From: Ilumatobacteraceae bacterium
Lineage (GTDB): Bacteria; Actinomycetota; Acidimicrobiia; Acidimicrobiales; Ilumatobacteraceae
NCBI GenBank assembly: GCA_025456105.1
Contig: JALOLG010000066.1
Coordinates: forward strand, 1 to 7,289
DNA: 7,289 nt
Direction: 5' to 3'
Shown piece after piece: positions 6,008 through 7,289 of the stretch. The notes below the pieces were generated by a model. The model was not told the origin of the DNA. It saw only the letters and a program-made list of their open reading frames with translations, and searched no databases. A program made the position numbers and the translations under genes. Positions within the stretch are counted from its first letter, which is position 1. Each line of letters begins with the position of its first letter.

Positions 6008-6820
6008 ATGTACCGGTTCCTGCTCCGTCCCCGGTGGATCGCGTTCCACGTGCTGTGCCTGGCGGCCGTCGTCGCGATGGTGAACCTCGGGCTCTGGCAG
6101 CTCGACCGGCTCGACGCCCGCCGTGAGTTCAACGCGGTGGTCGAGGCCCGCTTCGACCAGCCACCGCTCCCGCTCGACGAGCTGCTCGCGAGCGGCAGCC
6201 CCGACGAGGTCGAGTGGCGCCCCGCCACGGTCAGCGGCGTGTACGAGCCCGAGGGCCAGATCCTCGTGGTGAACCGGTCGCAGAACGGGCGCGCCGGCGA
6301 CAACGTCGTCACGCCGCTCGTGCTCGCCGACGGGCGGGTGGTGCTGGTGAACCGGGGCTTCGTCCCGCTCGGCACCGACGCGCCGCCTCCGCCCGACGGT
6401 GAGGTGAGCGTCGTGGGACGCGTGCGGCCCGCCGAGGAGCGTCGCCGCGGCCAGCTCACCGACGCCACCGAGGGCCGCCTCACGGAGGTCCAGCGCATCG
6501 ACCTCGACCGGCTCGCGCCGCAGCTGCCGGGCGAGCCGGTGCCCGCCTACCTCGACCTGATCGAGTCCACGCCACCCGAGCCCGAGGGCCTCCCCGAAGC
6601 GCTGCCCGTGCCCGATCTGAGCGAGGGCCCGCACCTGTCGTACGCGGTGCAGTGGTTCATCTTCGCCACGTGCGTGGTGGTGGGGTGGGTGCTCGCGGTG
6701 CGCCACTCCGTCCGCCAGCGCCGCAGAGGTGCGCCGCTCAGCGCCACCCCGCCCACGGCCGACCCCGGAGGAGCCGCCCACGAACCGGCCACGGCGCCGA
6801 GCGGAACACCGAGCCCATGA
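6008..6820 (+). CDS. surf1: SURF1-family cytochrome c oxidase assembly protein
   Basis: SURF1 proteins help assemble haem-copper cytochrome oxidase in the membrane. This copy (270 aa) has the family layout of one membrane segment near each end with an extracytoplasmic domain between. The N-terminus has MYRFLLRPRW, a membrane segment at about 12-29 and the conserved GLWQLDRLDARREFN (28-42). The middle contains NRGFVPLG, and the C-terminus has the signature HLSYAVQW (209-216) leading into the second segment (about 213-231), then basic RHSVRQRRR and a Pro/Ala-rich tail. I chose ATG at 6008 because family members begin with YRFLLRPRW-like sequence; the upstream in-frame GTG at 5972 would add 12 unlike residues. 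The last 27 residues overlap the lycopene cyclase gene on the other strand. It implies an aerobic respiratory organism. Confidence 0.93.
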   Translation: MYRFLLRPRWIAFHVLCLAAVVAMVNLGLWQLDRLDARREFNAVVEARFDQPPLPLDELLASGSPDEVEWRPATVSGVYEPEGQILVVNRSQNGRAGDNVVTPLVLADGRVVLVNRGFVPLGTDAPPPPDGEVSVVGRVRPAEERRRGQLTDATEGRLTEVQRIDLDRLAPQLPGEPVPAYLDLIESTPPEPEGLPEALPVPDLSEGPHLSYAVQWFIFATCVVVGWVLAVRHSVRQRRRGAPLSATPPTADPGGAAHEPATAPSGTPSP

Positions 6821-7289
6821 CGCCGGCCACCTCGGCCGGCGGTGCGTCGATCCGCAGGTAGGTCGACCAGCGCTCGACCGGCAGGTCGAAGAACGCGTCG
6901 AAGAACCGGGCCAGGTCGCGCTGGTCGAGCCTCAGGAGCACGTCGAGCCCGAGCTCGTGCAGCCGGCGCGTGCGGCGCAGGTCGGCGGGCCAGACTGCGT
7001 CGGCGACGGTGTCACCGGCCGCGATCGCACGGGCCACCCGGGGCGCAGCGCGCAGCGCCGCCCCCACCGAGTACCCGGTGGCCGGGTGCACGTAGCCGGC
7101 CGCCGCCCCGAACGTGGCGCCGCCCCCCCGACGCGGCAGCCGACCCCCCATCGGGATCACGACCTCCTCGTGGCCGAGCGCGCGGCTGACGAGCTCGCGC
7201 CCGTGTCGCCCCAGGCGGGCCTCGAGCCGTGGCGCCAGGTCGGCCGGCGCGAGCGACGACGAGCGGGTGGCGAGCACCGTCTCCTCCAC
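6738..7289 (-). CDS. Lycopene cyclase family protein (CrtL/CrtY type), N-terminus outside window
   Basis: This fragment is the C-terminal 183 residues of a FAD-dependent lycopene cyclase, which would form beta- or related end rings on lycopene in carotenoid synthesis. It begins in mid-gene at VEETVLA, a conserved family motif (residues 1-7 of the fragment), followed by VIPMGG (44-49) and GAAAGYVHPATGYSV (61-75). FFDAFFDLP near 130 and a C-terminal helix with SAPWPVR are also typical. About 200 residues including the dinucleotide-binding N-terminus must lie beyond 7289. The initial GTG at the edge is an internal valine, not a start. The stop at 6738-6740 lies within the SURF1 reading frame, so the two genes overlap convergently. 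CrtY and CrtL cannot be told apart from this part alone. Confidence 0.9.
   Translation of the reverse strand: MEETVLATRSSSLAPADLAPRLEARLGRHGRELVSRALGHEEVVIPMGGRLPRRGGGATFGAAAGYVHPATGYSVGAALRAAPRVARAIAAGDTVADAVWPADLRRTRRLHELGLDVLLRLDQRDLARFFDAFFDLPVERWSTYLRIDAPPAEVAGVMGSVFRSAPWPVRGRLLRGRPWAGWR

Noticed and set aside
7073..7087. ACCCGG-TGG-CCGGGT hairpin in the lycopene cyclase gene
   Set aside because: It falls in codons for the conserved HPATGYS motif, so coding constraint explains it.

Overview
The window is high-GC bacterial DNA, probably from an actinobacterium. The codon bias, the lipoprotein with an acidic Thr/Glu/Ala/Pro linker, the SURF1 style and the lycopene cyclase fit Acidimicrobiia (Ilumatobacter-like lineages), but that placement is inference. 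Strong GC bias leaves very long open frames antisense to the real genes, and these are not annotated as genes.

Positions 1-4787 (minus strand) hold a compact maltose/maltodextrin ABC importer operon read right to left: malE (lipoprotein binding protein), malF (permease with a large P2-type extracytoplasmic domain), malG (permease) and malK (ATPase, cut by the left window edge). Gaps are tiny: 8 nt between malE and malF, a TGATG overlap between malF and malG, and 3 nt between malG and malK. MalE binds sugar outside the membrane, MalF-MalG form the channel, and MalK dimers drive transport. A perfect 12-bp GC hairpin lies just inside the malF reading frame, directly after malE.

Positions 4788-4922 are the control region of the operon. 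From promoter to gene it holds a 14-bp palindrome resembling a DosR/DevR operator, a candidate -10 element, a 7-bp hairpin in the presumed leader and a strong ribosome binding site for malE.

Positions 4923-5957 (minus) encode an aminoglycoside-phosphotransferase-fold kinase of unknown substrate. A 50-nt divergent gap, 5958-6007, contains an 8-bp inverted repeat whose arms overlap a TACCGT -10-like element for each direction. Positions 6008-6820 (plus) encode a SURF1-family cytochrome oxidase assembly protein. Positions 6738-7289 (minus) hold the C-terminal part of a lycopene cyclase, which overlaps the SURF1 gene tail to tail by 83 bp.

I see no mobile element, CRISPR array, tRNA or rRNA. The gene content is ordinary. 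The points of interest are the regulatory structures, the P2-containing MalF, changes in the MalE sugar site and the convergent overlap.
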